14,197 nucleotides of DNA from Ktedonobacter racemifer (GTDB lineage Bacteria; Chloroflexota; DTOL01; JACQYG01): the NCBI GenBank assembly GCA_020723545.1, contig DYIS01000001.1, positions 28,077 to 42,273 of the forward strand, read 5' to 3'. Shown here piece after piece: positions 1-6,377 of the stretch; positions within the stretch are counted from its first letter, which is position 1, and the number at the start of each line of letters is the position of its first letter. Under the pieces are notes generated by a model that was not told the DNA's origin, made no database searches, and saw only the letters and a program-made list of their open reading frames with translations. The position numbers and the translations under genes are program-made.

Positions 1-485
1 ACGGCGTATTCCCGGCGTGCCCGTTGCCGGTGCGCCGACACCACCCGCCGGGGTGCCTGGCGCAGTATCCCACGAGCCTTCAGTTGCCCCAGGATCCGCC
101 CGACCGTCGAAACCGATGTCGTGCGGCCTTCCCGAGCCAAGAGCACCTGAAGCGTCTCCTTGCCCCAGGCGGGGTACTGCTCCCGCAGACGCAGAACCGC
201 CTCGTTCAGCTCCCGGCTCCACTCCGGCTGCCTCACCCGCTTCGGCCGCCGGCTCCTCTCTTCTAGCCCCCGCGGGCCTCCCACCTTCAGTTGCTTCTCC
301 CAGCGATACAGCGTCGAGCGGGCCAGATGCAACGTCTCCGCCGCCTGCTGGCCTGTCATCCCTCGCCCCATCAGCGCCCGCCAAGCCTTCAGCCAGCGCA
401 ACCTCTCCCACGCCTCGGCAGAGACTGCCACCGCCCCGAACTGGGCTGTCACATAGAACGAACGGGGGTATCCTACGATGCGCAT
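1..485 (-). CDS. IS481-like transposase, N-terminal part (runs off left edge)
   Basis: Reading the minus strand from the ATG at 485 gives an open frame of 161 codons with no stop before the window edge. The protein begins MRIVGYPRSFYVTAQFG. A first helix-turn-helix (about residues 35-65, GMTGQQAAETLHLARSTLYRW) is followed by a basic linker and a second winged-helix-like part (about 88-140) containing YPAWGKETL and STVGRIL. This order is what IS481-family and related DDE integrase-like transposases show before their rve catalytic domain; the catalytic DDE residues would lie outside the window. A strong ribosome site, AAGGAGAGG at 491-499, lies 5 bases before the ATG and supports this start. 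Whether the element is complete cannot be judged. Family assignment is from motif memory, not a search. Confidence 0.75.
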   Translation of the reverse strand, partial: MRIVGYPRSFYVTAQFGAVAVSAEAWERLRWLKAWRALMGRGMTGQQAAETLHLARSTLYRWEKQLKVGGPRGLEERSRRPKRVRQPEWSRELNEAVLRLREQYPAWGKETLQVLLAREGRTTSVSTVGRILGQLKARGILRQAPRRVVSAHRQRARREYA

Positions 486-539
486 CGGGGCCTCTCCTTG
501 GTTGTGGTTGCTCACCCCAAGGATGGCTCCGATGCACTC

Positions 540-564
540 TTTCTGCTAGCCAACCCGTCTCACA
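540..564 (-). repeat. Candidate right terminal end of the IS481-like element
   Basis: On the minus strand the sequence starting at 564 reads TGTGAGACGGGTTGGC, about 80 bases before the transposase ATG. IS481-family elements often begin with TGTGA or a similar TGT, so this is a plausible terminal inverted repeat. The partner end is outside the window, so neither the repeat nor a target duplication can be confirmed. Confidence 0.3.
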
Positions 565-674
565 CGTATCTGAACTCAGTCAGGGCCGATTGGGATATGG
601 CCGTTCGACAGCTTGTGGTCATTGGTCTGCGCTCGCCGGCCAAAGTCGCACCAGCGCGGGTCGCGGCGCCCGGG

Positions 675-1181
675 TTATGGTTGTTGGCTAGACGGGGTCC
701 CAGATCTGTCGGCGTCGCCAGGTCCCCGCACGACCCCAAGAAGTTCCCGGCTCTCCTGTAGCCATTGCATGGGATTTGTGGCGCGTTTGATATACCGAAT
801 GACGCCGTCTTGATCCACCACGACAGAGGCCGTCCGCTGGATGACGAGGAAGGCCCTTTCCAGGTCGAAACGGTGATAGACGGTACGGTCCGGATCGGCC
901 AGCACCGGGAACGGGGTCTTGAGCAGTTCCGCGTAGCTGCGCGCACGTTCCGGGCTATCCCCCAAGATGACGAGCACCTCCGCGCCGGCCGCCTTGAAAT
1001 CATCATGGAGTCGGCCCAACTGGGCGACGTGGAACCGGCACTGCATTCAGAGGTATTCGCGCACGAAGAAGAGGACGACATGCGCCTTGCCTAGGTAATC
1101 GGCGCTGCCTGCTTCGCCGCCCTGGCTGGAGGCCAATCGGAAATCGGGGGCGCGGGAACCAACCGTCAACTCCTCAGTCAT
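675..1181 (-). CDS. Peroxiredoxin-like protein with probable selenocysteine (U45-x-x-C48)
   Basis: A thioredoxin-fold peroxiredoxin (AhpC/TSA-like) that would reduce peroxides or act as a thiol oxidoreductase in the cytoplasm. From the ATG at 1181 the frame reads MTEELTVGSRAPDFRLAS, the usual peroxiredoxin opening, then VVLFFVREYL (35-44), then TGA at 1047-1049, then MQCRFHVAQLGRL and a normal remainder (AEVLVILGD, FPVLADPDRTVYHRF, VVVDQDGVIRYI) ending at TAA 675. The TGA is codon 45 and C48 lies three residues on, so the site reads UxxC where relatives have a cysteine. Total length is 168 residues, normal for the family, only if the TGA is read through; a call from the ATG at 1046 loses the beta strand and the catalytic residue. 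It is the last gene of the run, 33 bp after the CatE-like gene. The ribosome site is weak. The alternative is a TGC-to-TGA nonsense mutation. Confidence 0.75.
1010..1028 (-). promoter_or_regulatory. Candidate bacterial SECIS hairpin of the peroxiredoxin gene
   Basis: Eighteen bases after the TGA the minus strand forms stem GTCG-CCC, loop AGTT, stem GGG-(bulged C)-CGAC. That is 7 base pairs with one bulge and a 4-base loop starting 26 bases after the TGA, with a G in second position followed by U. Bacterial SECIS elements lie inside the coding region just after UGA, with a small G/U-bearing apical loop about 16-37 bases downstream, where SelB binds. The fit is by eye; no folding program was run. 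Confidence 0.6.
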
Positions 1182-1214
1182 GGAAGCCAGCTTTCTCTTT
1201 GTTGGATGCAAGCA

Positions 1215-2162
1215 TTATCGATGGGACTCGGCCAAACCCGGCGTGGTCAGCAAGACACCGTTCTGGGAGGGGTCGCGCAAGAACAAACCGTCGGGACGCC
1301 GCTCGAACGAGATGCCCTCCTGCTTGAGCCGCCCATCCATGCGCTCCAGTTCTTCGGCGTTGGGGAGGTCCAGACTGAAATGGAGCAGTCCCAGGCTGTC
1401 AGGCGGTGGAGGCGGTGCGCCCTCGCCCTGCCAGGTGTTGTAGCCGATGTGGTGGTGATAGCCGCCTGCCGAGACCATGCCCATCCGAAAGCTACGCGCT
1501 ACGCCCATGTCGTCGAAGCCGAGCAATTCGTGATAGAAACGCCGCGTTTCGTTCAGATTGGCGACGTAAAGGTGGAAATGCCCCAAGTGTACTTCGCGAG
1601 GGATGGGTTCATCGAGGCGGTCGTCTTGGCTCAGGTGGGAGAAGAGCGCCTCCAGGTCGAGCGGTTCGCGCCCGTCGCTGGGCGTGCCGTCGGTGTGGCG
1701 GGCGAGGAATCCCCCATCCGCATCGACCATGGAAACTCCATCCTCCGGCGACTCGCAGTACAGTTCGATATTGTTGCCTTCCGGGTCGTCCAGATAGGTG
1801 GTCTTGGTCATGATGTGGTCGGTGGGGGAGTTGGGCCAGCGTAGGGCGAAGAGACGACTTACGGCGCGTGCCAGCTCGCGGCGGTTGGGGAAGAGGATGG
1901 CGAAATGGTAAATGCCGGTCACGCCGCGATAGCGCCGCCCGTTCGGGATTTCGGTCAGGCGCACCAGATCGGCCCCCGCTCCCAAACCGGCGCTCGCCCC
2001 CTCGCGCCAGTGTAGGCGCAAGCCCAATACCTGCTGGTAGAAGACAAGTTGTTGCTCAAGATTGGCCACCTTGAGGTGGACGTAGCCCGGGCGCGTCTGC
2101 GGATGGATGCGGTGCAGGGCGAGGGCAACGGGTTCGGGTTGAGGAAGTGTTACCGTGTTCAT
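1215..2162 (-). CDS. Two-domain VOC protein, catechol 2,3-dioxygenase-like (CatE-like)
   Basis: A 315-residue protein with two vicinal-oxygen-chelate (glyoxalase/bleomycin/dioxygenase) modules, about residues 25-140 and 192-308. This length and layout match Bacillus CatE (YfiE), an extradiol dioxygenase that opens catechol rings. Module 1 has a full candidate metal set: H29 (GYVHLKV), H86 (IYHFAIL) and E133 (NNIELY). Module 2 has H197 (GHFHLYV), the conserved GGYHHHIGYNTW stretch (233-244) and H261 (LLHFSLDLP), but its glutamate position reads NGVLLT, so that ligand is missing there. The start codon overlaps the stop of the gene before it as ATGA, which favours translational coupling. Neighbouring DoxX genes support a catDE-like role against catechols or quinones. 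Exact substrate is unknown; other VOC activities are possible. Confidence 0.8.
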   Translation of the reverse strand: MNTVTLPQPEPVALALHRIHPQTRPGYVHLKVANLEQQLVFYQQVLGLRLHWREGASAGLGAGADLVRLTEIPNGRRYRGVTGIYHFAILFPNRRELARAVSRLFALRWPNSPTDHIMTKTTYLDDPEGNNIELYCESPEDGVSMVDADGGFLARHTDGTPSDGREPLDLEALFSHLSQDDRLDEPIPREVHLGHFHLYVANLNETRRFYHELLGFDDMGVARSFRMGMVSAGGYHHHIGYNTWQGEGAPPPPPDSLGLLHFSLDLPNAEELERMDGRLKQEGISFERRPDGLFLRDPSQNGVLLTTPGLAESHR

Positions 2163-2668
2163 TTCTCTCCTTCGATCAGAGCGGAAAGTATGTCCTCGGG
2201 CCGCAGATTGCGGCCGGTGACAAGGTTGTAGGAATCCACTACCAGTTGGAAAACCACGTCCAACTCCTGCAGCGTGCGCGGGGTGTACAACATGACCATC
2301 CCCTGCTTGCCCATGTGCTGCGCCATCGGGTGCGCCTCGGCCCAGCCGGCTTCCACGGCTTCGCGGGCGCGCTCCGGCGGCAGCGAGGCGTGCAGGCTGC
2401 CGTCGGGATGGACGTGGGCGAACTCACGCCCGACGGCGATCATCTCCGCGTGGGCGAGCGGCAGGTCCTCGCGCAGCCACAGCGCCCGCGCCCCGGGGAC
2501 GGAGATCCGCGTCGGCTCGTTCCGCACATCGGGCAGGGAAAAGCAGCGCCGGGAGAGTTCGGCATTGACCTCGGGCACGGGAGACACGCCGATCTGCGCG
2601 TGGGGCATGCCTATGTGGGTAAGCGGCCGGGCACCGGCGCGCCTGGGTAGGCTGGAGTAACTCGTCAC
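2159..2668 (-). CDS. Luciferase-domain protein (DUF5519-like)
   Basis: A 169-residue soluble protein without signal peptide. The stretch 82-115, EFAHVHPDGSLHASLPP followed by AVEAGWAEAHP, is the hallmark of the short luciferase-domain family (PF17648, formerly DUF5519), related by name to part of beetle-type oxygenases, with no established reaction. Conserved His-rich positions (H85, H87, H93, H113) could bind a ligand or metal; this is inference. The chosen start is GTG at 2668, overlapping the stop of the DsbA-like gene as GTGA, and its own stop overlaps the CatE-like start as ATGA. It is thus translationally coupled on both sides, implying that its product is needed together with the two enzymes. 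Confidence 0.7.
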   Translation of the reverse strand: MTSYSSLPRRAGARPLTHIGMPHAQIGVSPVPEVNAELSRRCFSLPDVRNEPTRISVPGARALWLREDLPLAHAEMIAVGREFAHVHPDGSLHASLPPERAREAVEAGWAEAHPMAQHMGKQGMVMLYTPRTLQELDVVFQLVVDSYNLVTGRNLRPEDILSALIEGEK

Positions 2669-3322
2669 GGTTCTGCCTCCTCAGCTTCTGCCATCAATTG
2701 GGCCATGACCTGTTCGAACACCTCATACGGTTGCGCACCCACGATCGCGAACTTGTCGTTCAGGATGTAGGTCGGCACGCCGGTAATGCCTAGCGCGTAG
2801 GCTTCGTCCACATGCTTCTTGACGGCCGCTGTGTGCTGGCCGGCGTCCACCTCGCGCTGCATGTCGTCGGCGTTCAGCCCCGCTTCACGATGATGCGTCC
2901 TGGTGCACGGCCTCTTCCGCCGCCGCCCGCAGCACCTCCCAGTGGCCGATGTCCTGCCCCTCGCTGTAGTACTGGCGAAAGACGATGCGGTGGAAGTCCT
3001 CGCCATTGCCTAGCTTCCGCGCGTACTCGGTCGCCTCGTGCGCCAGACGCGTGTTGGGGATCCGGCTCGGAGTCACCATCTCCATCCCGTTGGCGCGGGC
3101 CATCAGGCGCAGCCGCTCCGATGTCCCGGCGTACCGGGTGCGCACGTGCGCGGGCAATTCCATTCCATCAGGCGGAGTGTCCGGCCTTACGTAGAACGGC
3201 CGCCACTCGACTTCCGCGCCGTGTTCATGTTTCAACCGCTCGACCACGACCTGGCCGACGTAGCACCAGGGTCAAACGTAATCTGAGTAGACGGTCAGTC
3301 TGATCGACGAGGTCCTGCTCAT
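2665..3322 (-). CDS. DsbA/FrnE-like thiol oxidoreductase with probable selenocysteine (U17-P-W-C20); frameshifted
   Basis: A DsbA-fold oxidoreductase of the FrnE/2-hydroxychromene-carboxylate isomerase group. From the ATG at 3322 (GAGGAAGG ribosome site about 11 bases upstream) the frame reads MSRTSSIRLTVYSDYV, then TGA at 3272-3274, then PWCYVGQVVVERL. Relatives have CPWC here, so codon 17 is the catalytic first Cys position and reads UPWC. The middle follows the family (FYVRPDTPPDGMELP, FHRIVFRQYYSEGQDIG) up to RAAAEEAVHQDASS, where it stops at 2885. The family ending, EAGLNADDMQREV then GITGVPTYILNDKFAIVGAQ with the cis-proline motif, continues in another frame (+1 shift) to TGA 2665. The frameshift could be a sequencing error, a real lesion or, less likely, recoding. 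Its downstream neighbour overlaps its stop. Short calls starting at 3247 or 3006 would lose the active site. Confidence 0.7.
3240..3258 (-). promoter_or_regulatory. Candidate bacterial SECIS hairpin of the DsbA-like gene
   Basis: Thirteen bases after the TGA the minus strand forms a 7-bp stem, TCGGCCA with TGGTCGA (one G-U pair), closing a 5-base loop GGTCG that starts 21 bases after the TGA. The loop begins GGUC, like the SelB-binding loop of the Escherichia coli fdhF SECIS, and its distance fits the bacterial rule. An alternative weaker fold (CTACG with CGTGG) exists nearby. Confidence 0.65.
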
Positions 3323-3353
3323 GGGAAAACCGCCTTCCTCTGGAGGTGGCCGA

Positions 3354-3725
3354 TCATAGCGGCATCGCCACAAGCCGCCCATACACGACGAACACGGCCA
3401 GGCCCATCAACACCAGGTTGGCAACGATCGCGGGGTACTCCCTCCGGCGCAAGTGTGTCGCCATGGCGCCCGCCATGTTCAAGGCGAGACCGCCGGCGGC
3501 GAGCGGGGTCAGCCAGGGCAGGATGCCAGTCCAGGCAGGTAACACGACCCCGATCGCGCCCAAGACTTCCCAGGAGCCAATGGCGCGCACGGCACCCGGC
3601 GTGAAGTCGTTCACGTATGCCATGCGTGCAGCCAGCCTCTCATAGGGCTGGAGAAGTTTCGAGAGACCGGCCCCGACAAACGCCAGCGCCAACAGAATTT
3701 GTACGACCCAGATTGCAGTGTTCAT
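3354..3725 (-). CDS. DoxX-like membrane protein (third of three)
   Basis: A small inner-membrane protein of 123 residues, four hydrophobic segments (about 4-22, 48-64, 70-88 and 97-116). LLALAFVGAGLSKLLQP near the N-terminus is the DoxX-like signature, and the length is usual for the DoxX-like group. The start is the ATG at 3725 with GAGGAG upstream; an earlier in-frame start would overlap the neighbouring gene by about 40 bases. It diverges clearly from the two other DoxX genes before it, lacking their HGWP motif. DoxX proteins work with thiol or quinone redox partners (CatD in Bacillus, the DoxX-SseA-SodA complex in mycobacteria); placement just before the DsbA-like gene fits such a partnership, which is inferred. 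Confidence 0.75.
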   Translation of the reverse strand: MNTAIWVVQILLALAFVGAGLSKLLQPYERLAARMAYVNDFTPGAVRAIGSWEVLGAIGVVLPAWTGILPWLTPLAAGGLALNMAGAMATHLRRREYPAIVANLVLMGLAVFVVYGRLVAMPL

Positions 3726-3738
3726 AGGATCCACTCCT

Positions 3739-4173
3739 CTACAGCCCGATGATCGGATCGAGCGCAATACCGCCCGCACCTGTGAACACCAGCGCCAGAG
3801 CGGTTGCGCCCAGGATGAAGTCCAACTCCCGGCCGGTCTTGTCTTGCTCTGTGAACTTCACGCCGCGCGGCATTTCGGCCCGCAGGATGGCGACGATCAT
3901 GATGCACAGTTGCAAGAAGGCGACAACGCGCACGCCCAGGCCCAGGATCATCATCACGCCGCCGACGAACTCGCTCAGCGGCACAGCCACGCCGAAGAAC
4001 GCCGGGAAGGGGATCCTCATGCGCACCATCGCCTGCGTCCAGCCGGGGATGCCGCCAAGGCGTGACCGAGGGTTGACCATGGGCCAGCCGTGGGCGATGA
4101 AGATGACTCCCATCATCAGGCGCAGTGCCAGCAGTCCCCCATCGCCCAGGCCGCCGAGCCATGAGTCCAGCAT
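3739..4173 (-). CDS. DoxX family membrane protein (second of three)
   Basis: About 144 residues with four predicted membrane segments. LLALRLMMGVIFIAHGWPMVNP near the N-terminus and LSEFVGGVMMILGLGVRVVA in the middle are typical DoxX features; the C-terminus FTGAGGIALDPIIGL is nearly the same as that of the next gene upstream, so the two are recent or co-evolving paralogues. The chosen start is the ATG at 4173; a GTG at 4188 directly after the upstream stop would add five residues and is possible. The TAGGTGGGAAG stretch upstream can serve as ribosome site. It follows its paralogue by 15 bases. Confidence 0.8.
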   Translation of the reverse strand: MLDSWLGGLGDGGLLALRLMMGVIFIAHGWPMVNPRSRLGGIPGWTQAMVRMRIPFPAFFGVAVPLSEFVGGVMMILGLGVRVVAFLQLCIMIVAILRAEMPRGVKFTEQDKTGRELDFILGATALALVFTGAGGIALDPIIGL

Positions 4174-4188
4174 AGGCCCACTTCCCAC

Positions 4189-4626
4189 CTACAGCCCGAT
4201 GGCTGAATCGAGCGCCAAGCTTCCTGCGCCCGTTAACAGTAAAGCCAGCGAACCGGCCAGCAACGCGAAATCGAACTCCCAGCCGGTGGCTTGCTGGGCC
4301 GAAAAGCCGACCTTCATGATCCGCCTCTTGACGACGAAGGTCGCCACGAGCATGTCAATGGCGAACCCAACCGCCAGGATGCGCGTCCCCAGGCCGAGGA
4401 TGAGCAGAACTGCTCCAACGGTTTCCAGCAGTGCGACGACCCAGCCGAAGAACATCGGCAGCGGCACACCCATCTGCTTGAGGAACCCGCTGAAGCCAGC
4501 GGGACCCTTCATGGGCGAGTTGGGGTTGATCTTGGGCCAACCGTGGACGAGGAAGATGATCCCCATGGCCAGGCGCAGGATCAGCAAGCCAATGTCGCTA
4601 TACGGTGCAAAGATGGTTTCCAACAT
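4189..4626 (-). CDS. DoxX family membrane protein (first of three, CatD-like)
   Basis: About 145 residues with four hydrophobic segments. LLILRLAMGIIFLVHGWPKINP, LLETVGAVLLILGLGTRILA and the ending LLTGAGSLALDSAIGL mark a classical DoxX protein (PF07681). I chose the ATG at 4626 because GGAGG lies 5 bases upstream; two earlier in-frame ATGs (4644, 4638) have no ribosome site and one overlaps the GGAGG. In Bacillus, the DoxX protein CatD is encoded next to the dioxygenase CatE and is part of the catechol/quinone-stress response. Here it is the first intact gene after the promoter. Confidence 0.8.
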   Translation of the reverse strand: MLETIFAPYSDIGLLILRLAMGIIFLVHGWPKINPNSPMKGPAGFSGFLKQMGVPLPMFFGWVVALLETVGAVLLILGLGTRILAVGFAIDMLVATFVVKRRIMKVGFSAQQATGWEFDFALLAGSLALLLTGAGSLALDSAIGL

Positions 4627-4769
4627 CGTGTCCTCCATGTGCATTGATCAACGAAGTTCGCCTGCGAACAGCCAGGTCGCCCTAGGGCGTTGGGGGCTGT
4701 CCCTCAATCTCCTGCGAGTGGGCACCGTGCCAGGCGTGTCGCCATGCAGATGTCCATCGCGCTCGCCAT

Positions 4770-5035
4770 TCTGTCAGGCCTCGGAGCGGGCGGTCAGCAC
4801 CGGCGGATCCAGGTGTTCAGGCCGGTGGGGGGCTATCCGCCAGCGGTGCCAAAGACGCGCCCATGGATTCCGAGAGGCCAAGAACGTCGAACCCGAGCAG
4901 ATCGTGATAGAAGCGGTTGGCCTCTAGCACATCCCTCACGTGCAGGTGGGCCTGGCCAAGCGTCGTTCTCTGCGGCCCGGGCAGCAGGAACACGGCCGCC
5001 AGCAGAACGTGCCAGCCCCACAGGACCATGTTCAA
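4770..5035 (-). pseudogene. Decayed VOC (CatE-like) gene remnant
   Basis: From a TTG at 5035 (AAGGAG 7-8 bases upstream) the frame reads MVLWGWHVLLAAVFLLPG and then GQAHLHVRDVLEANRFYHDLLGFDVLGLSESMGASL, a clear start of a VOC module. After that the frame runs to a stop at 4817. In another frame the module continues as GG-stop-PPTGLNTWIRR-C-stop-PPAPRP, which aligns with GGYHHHIGYNTWQGEGAPPPP of the intact CatE-like protein encoded at 1215-2162. It thus lost its first module, has at least one frameshift and two stops, and is dead as an enzyme. It lies between the operon promoter and the first intact gene, so it probably serves only as leader, unless the 72-residue product with its hydrophobic N-terminus is made. 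Confidence 0.65.
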
Positions 5036-5092
5036 CGTCAGTCTCCTTCAAAACGCATGTTGCTATATCGCCAGTTGTCGTTTAGAATACAA

Positions 5093-5121
5093 ATGATAAG
5101 TACGCAAGCAGGATCCGTCAA
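5093..5121 (-). promoter_or_regulatory. Sigma70-type promoter of the redox operon
   Basis: On the minus strand TTGACG (5116-5121) is followed by a 17-base spacer and TATCAT (5093-5098), close to the TTGACA/TATAAT consensus. It points away from the TetR gene and is the only strong promoter seen upstream of the DoxX/VOC/selenoprotein genes, whose spacing (overlaps to about 145 bases) allows one transcript. Confidence 0.65.
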
Positions 5122-5122
5122 C

Positions 5123-5144
5123 CGACATTATGGTGAATTTGTCG
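5123..5144. promoter_or_regulatory. Candidate TetR operator
   Basis: CGACA at 5123-5127 and TGTCG at 5140-5144 form an interrupted palindrome of 22 bp, directly beside the -35 box of the operon promoter and 23 bases before the TetR start codon. A second overlapping repeat, GTCG-CTTTGA-CGAC (5141-5154), shares one arm. Binding here would cover the promoter edge and the regulator's own leader. Assignment is from position and symmetry only. Confidence 0.4.
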
Positions 5145-5166
5145 CTTTGACGACGGAGGCCCAGTA

Positions 5167-5817
5167 ATGCTGGAAAACGTAAGCGCGAAGAAACGCGTGG
5201 ATCCGCGCGTCAGGCGCACGCGTCAGTGGCTGCAACAGGCGTTGCTGGACTTGATGGCCGAGAAGAGCTTTGAGGCCATCACCGTGCAAGGCCTCGCCGA
5301 GCGAGCCGGGGTCAACCGCGCGACGTTCTATGCGCACTTCAACGACAAGTACGCACTGCTGGAATACGCCATGCGAGCCCAGTTCCAGGAGAAGCTGCGC
5401 GCTGAGCTACCCGAGGGTGCCCCCTTCAGGCCAGAGAACCTGCAGCGCCTGATCCAGTTGGTCGCCGAGAACATGGCAGAAGTCCAGGACCATTGCCCGC
5501 AGCCGCGTGGGCAGATGGATACCTTGATGGAGAAGCAGGTCAAGGCCGAGCTGCATGAGACGCTGCGCGGGTGGCTGGGCGGGCTACCGACGGGTAGGAG
5601 GGCCGGTAAGCCCACGACAGACCAGGCCGCGACCATCGCGAGCTGGGCAATCTACGGCGCGGCAGTGCAGTGGAGCCAAAGGGAGCGGCGCGAGCCGGCG
5701 AACGAATTCGCGCAGCAGGTGCTGCCATTCATCTTGGCCGGCCTGCAGCCGGTCGCCTTTGGGGTGGCGCCAGAGACGCCGACGGCAGCGCGAGGGCGCA
5801 AGCGATCAGCAGCCTGA
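5167..5817 (+). CDS. TetR family transcriptional regulator
   Basis: A 216-residue one-component regulator. Residues 14-62 form the DNA-binding domain, with the helix-turn-helix ITVQGLAERAGVNRATFYAHF at about 38-58, a textbook TetR sequence. The C-terminal part (about 70-195) is a helical ligand domain without recognisable ligand signature and ends in a basic tail (ARGRKRSAA). The start ATG at 5167 has GGAGG 8 bases upstream. It is divergent to the redox gene run, the usual place for a local repressor, so its inducer is likely a quinone, phenol or similar electrophile handled by those genes; that is inference. Confidence 0.9.
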   Translation: MLENVSAKKRVDPRVRRTRQWLQQALLDLMAEKSFEAITVQGLAERAGVNRATFYAHFNDKYALLEYAMRAQFQEKLRAELPEGAPFRPENLQRLIQLVAENMAEVQDHCPQPRGQMDTLMEKQVKAELHETLRGWLGGLPTGRRAGKPTTDQAATIASWAIYGAAVQWSQRERREPANEFAQQVLPFILAGLQPVAFGVAPETPTAARGRKRSAA

Positions 5818-6328
5818 GCGCCTACTGATCCTTGCAGAACAGACCACTGCGGCCTCCCTTCGGAGTCCTGCCGTGGGCGAGTTGGAGGGATGAAGGGGCA
5901 GGGCAGGGAAATGCTTGCCTCGGCTCGGGATAGCTGAGACGACGTGCAACTTAAGATGTGCGTGGCGGCCGCTGGGCTGCGGGGCAGGCAACGTGAGCTT
6001 CAGCATGCCGGCCCGGTCGAGGCCAAACGCCTCCTTCTTGACGGCAGCCTCAGTGATGGGAATGAACCTGCCAATCACGGATCCGACGATAGCGGAGTTG
6101 CGTTTCGCTCTCCTCTCGGCGGATGTGTTCTTGGGACGGGACCAGAGAACAAGATGGTTGATGAGGTTCTACCGCCAACGGGGTGAGTTGAACACGGGCC
6201 CGTGAACTTGGGGCGAAGGAATCCGCTGCATGCCTTGGTGGCAATGGCGGGATTCATCGTATTCCGTAGGCCAGCGGCCACAAGCGGTGCCATGCAGCGG
6301 CCGCGGGGAAGTGCACCGAGAGGCGAAC

Positions 6329-6377
6329 AGAGGAGAGTAGGCGCAGCCTCACCTACAGGCTGCGCCTACTCTCCTCT
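6329..6377. repeat. Perfect 21-bp inverted repeat with 7-base loop
   Basis: The arms at 6329-6349 (starting AGAGGAGAGTAGG, ending CAGCCT) and 6357-6377 are exact reverse complements, separated by CACCTAC. There is no T-run after either arm, so it is not a standard terminator. It could be a miniature element, two abutting element ends, or a strong hairpin in a transcript. The repeat itself is certain; its role is not known. Confidence 0.9.

Noticed and set aside
17..761. Plus-strand open frames rich in Pro/Ser/Ala
   Set aside because: They are antisense to the transposase N-terminus and have no motif or ribosome site.
675..1046. A peroxiredoxin starting at the ATG at 1046
   Set aside because: It starts directly after the in-frame TGA and lacks the first beta strands and the first redox position; the matching N-terminal half is upstream in the same frame.
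2885..3247. A separate 120-residue gene
   Set aside because: It is the middle part of the DsbA-like gene between the in-frame TGA and the frameshift.
3749..4927. A 392-residue plus-strand open frame
   Set aside because: It is antisense to two DoxX genes and the VOC remnant, which have clear family motifs on the other strand.
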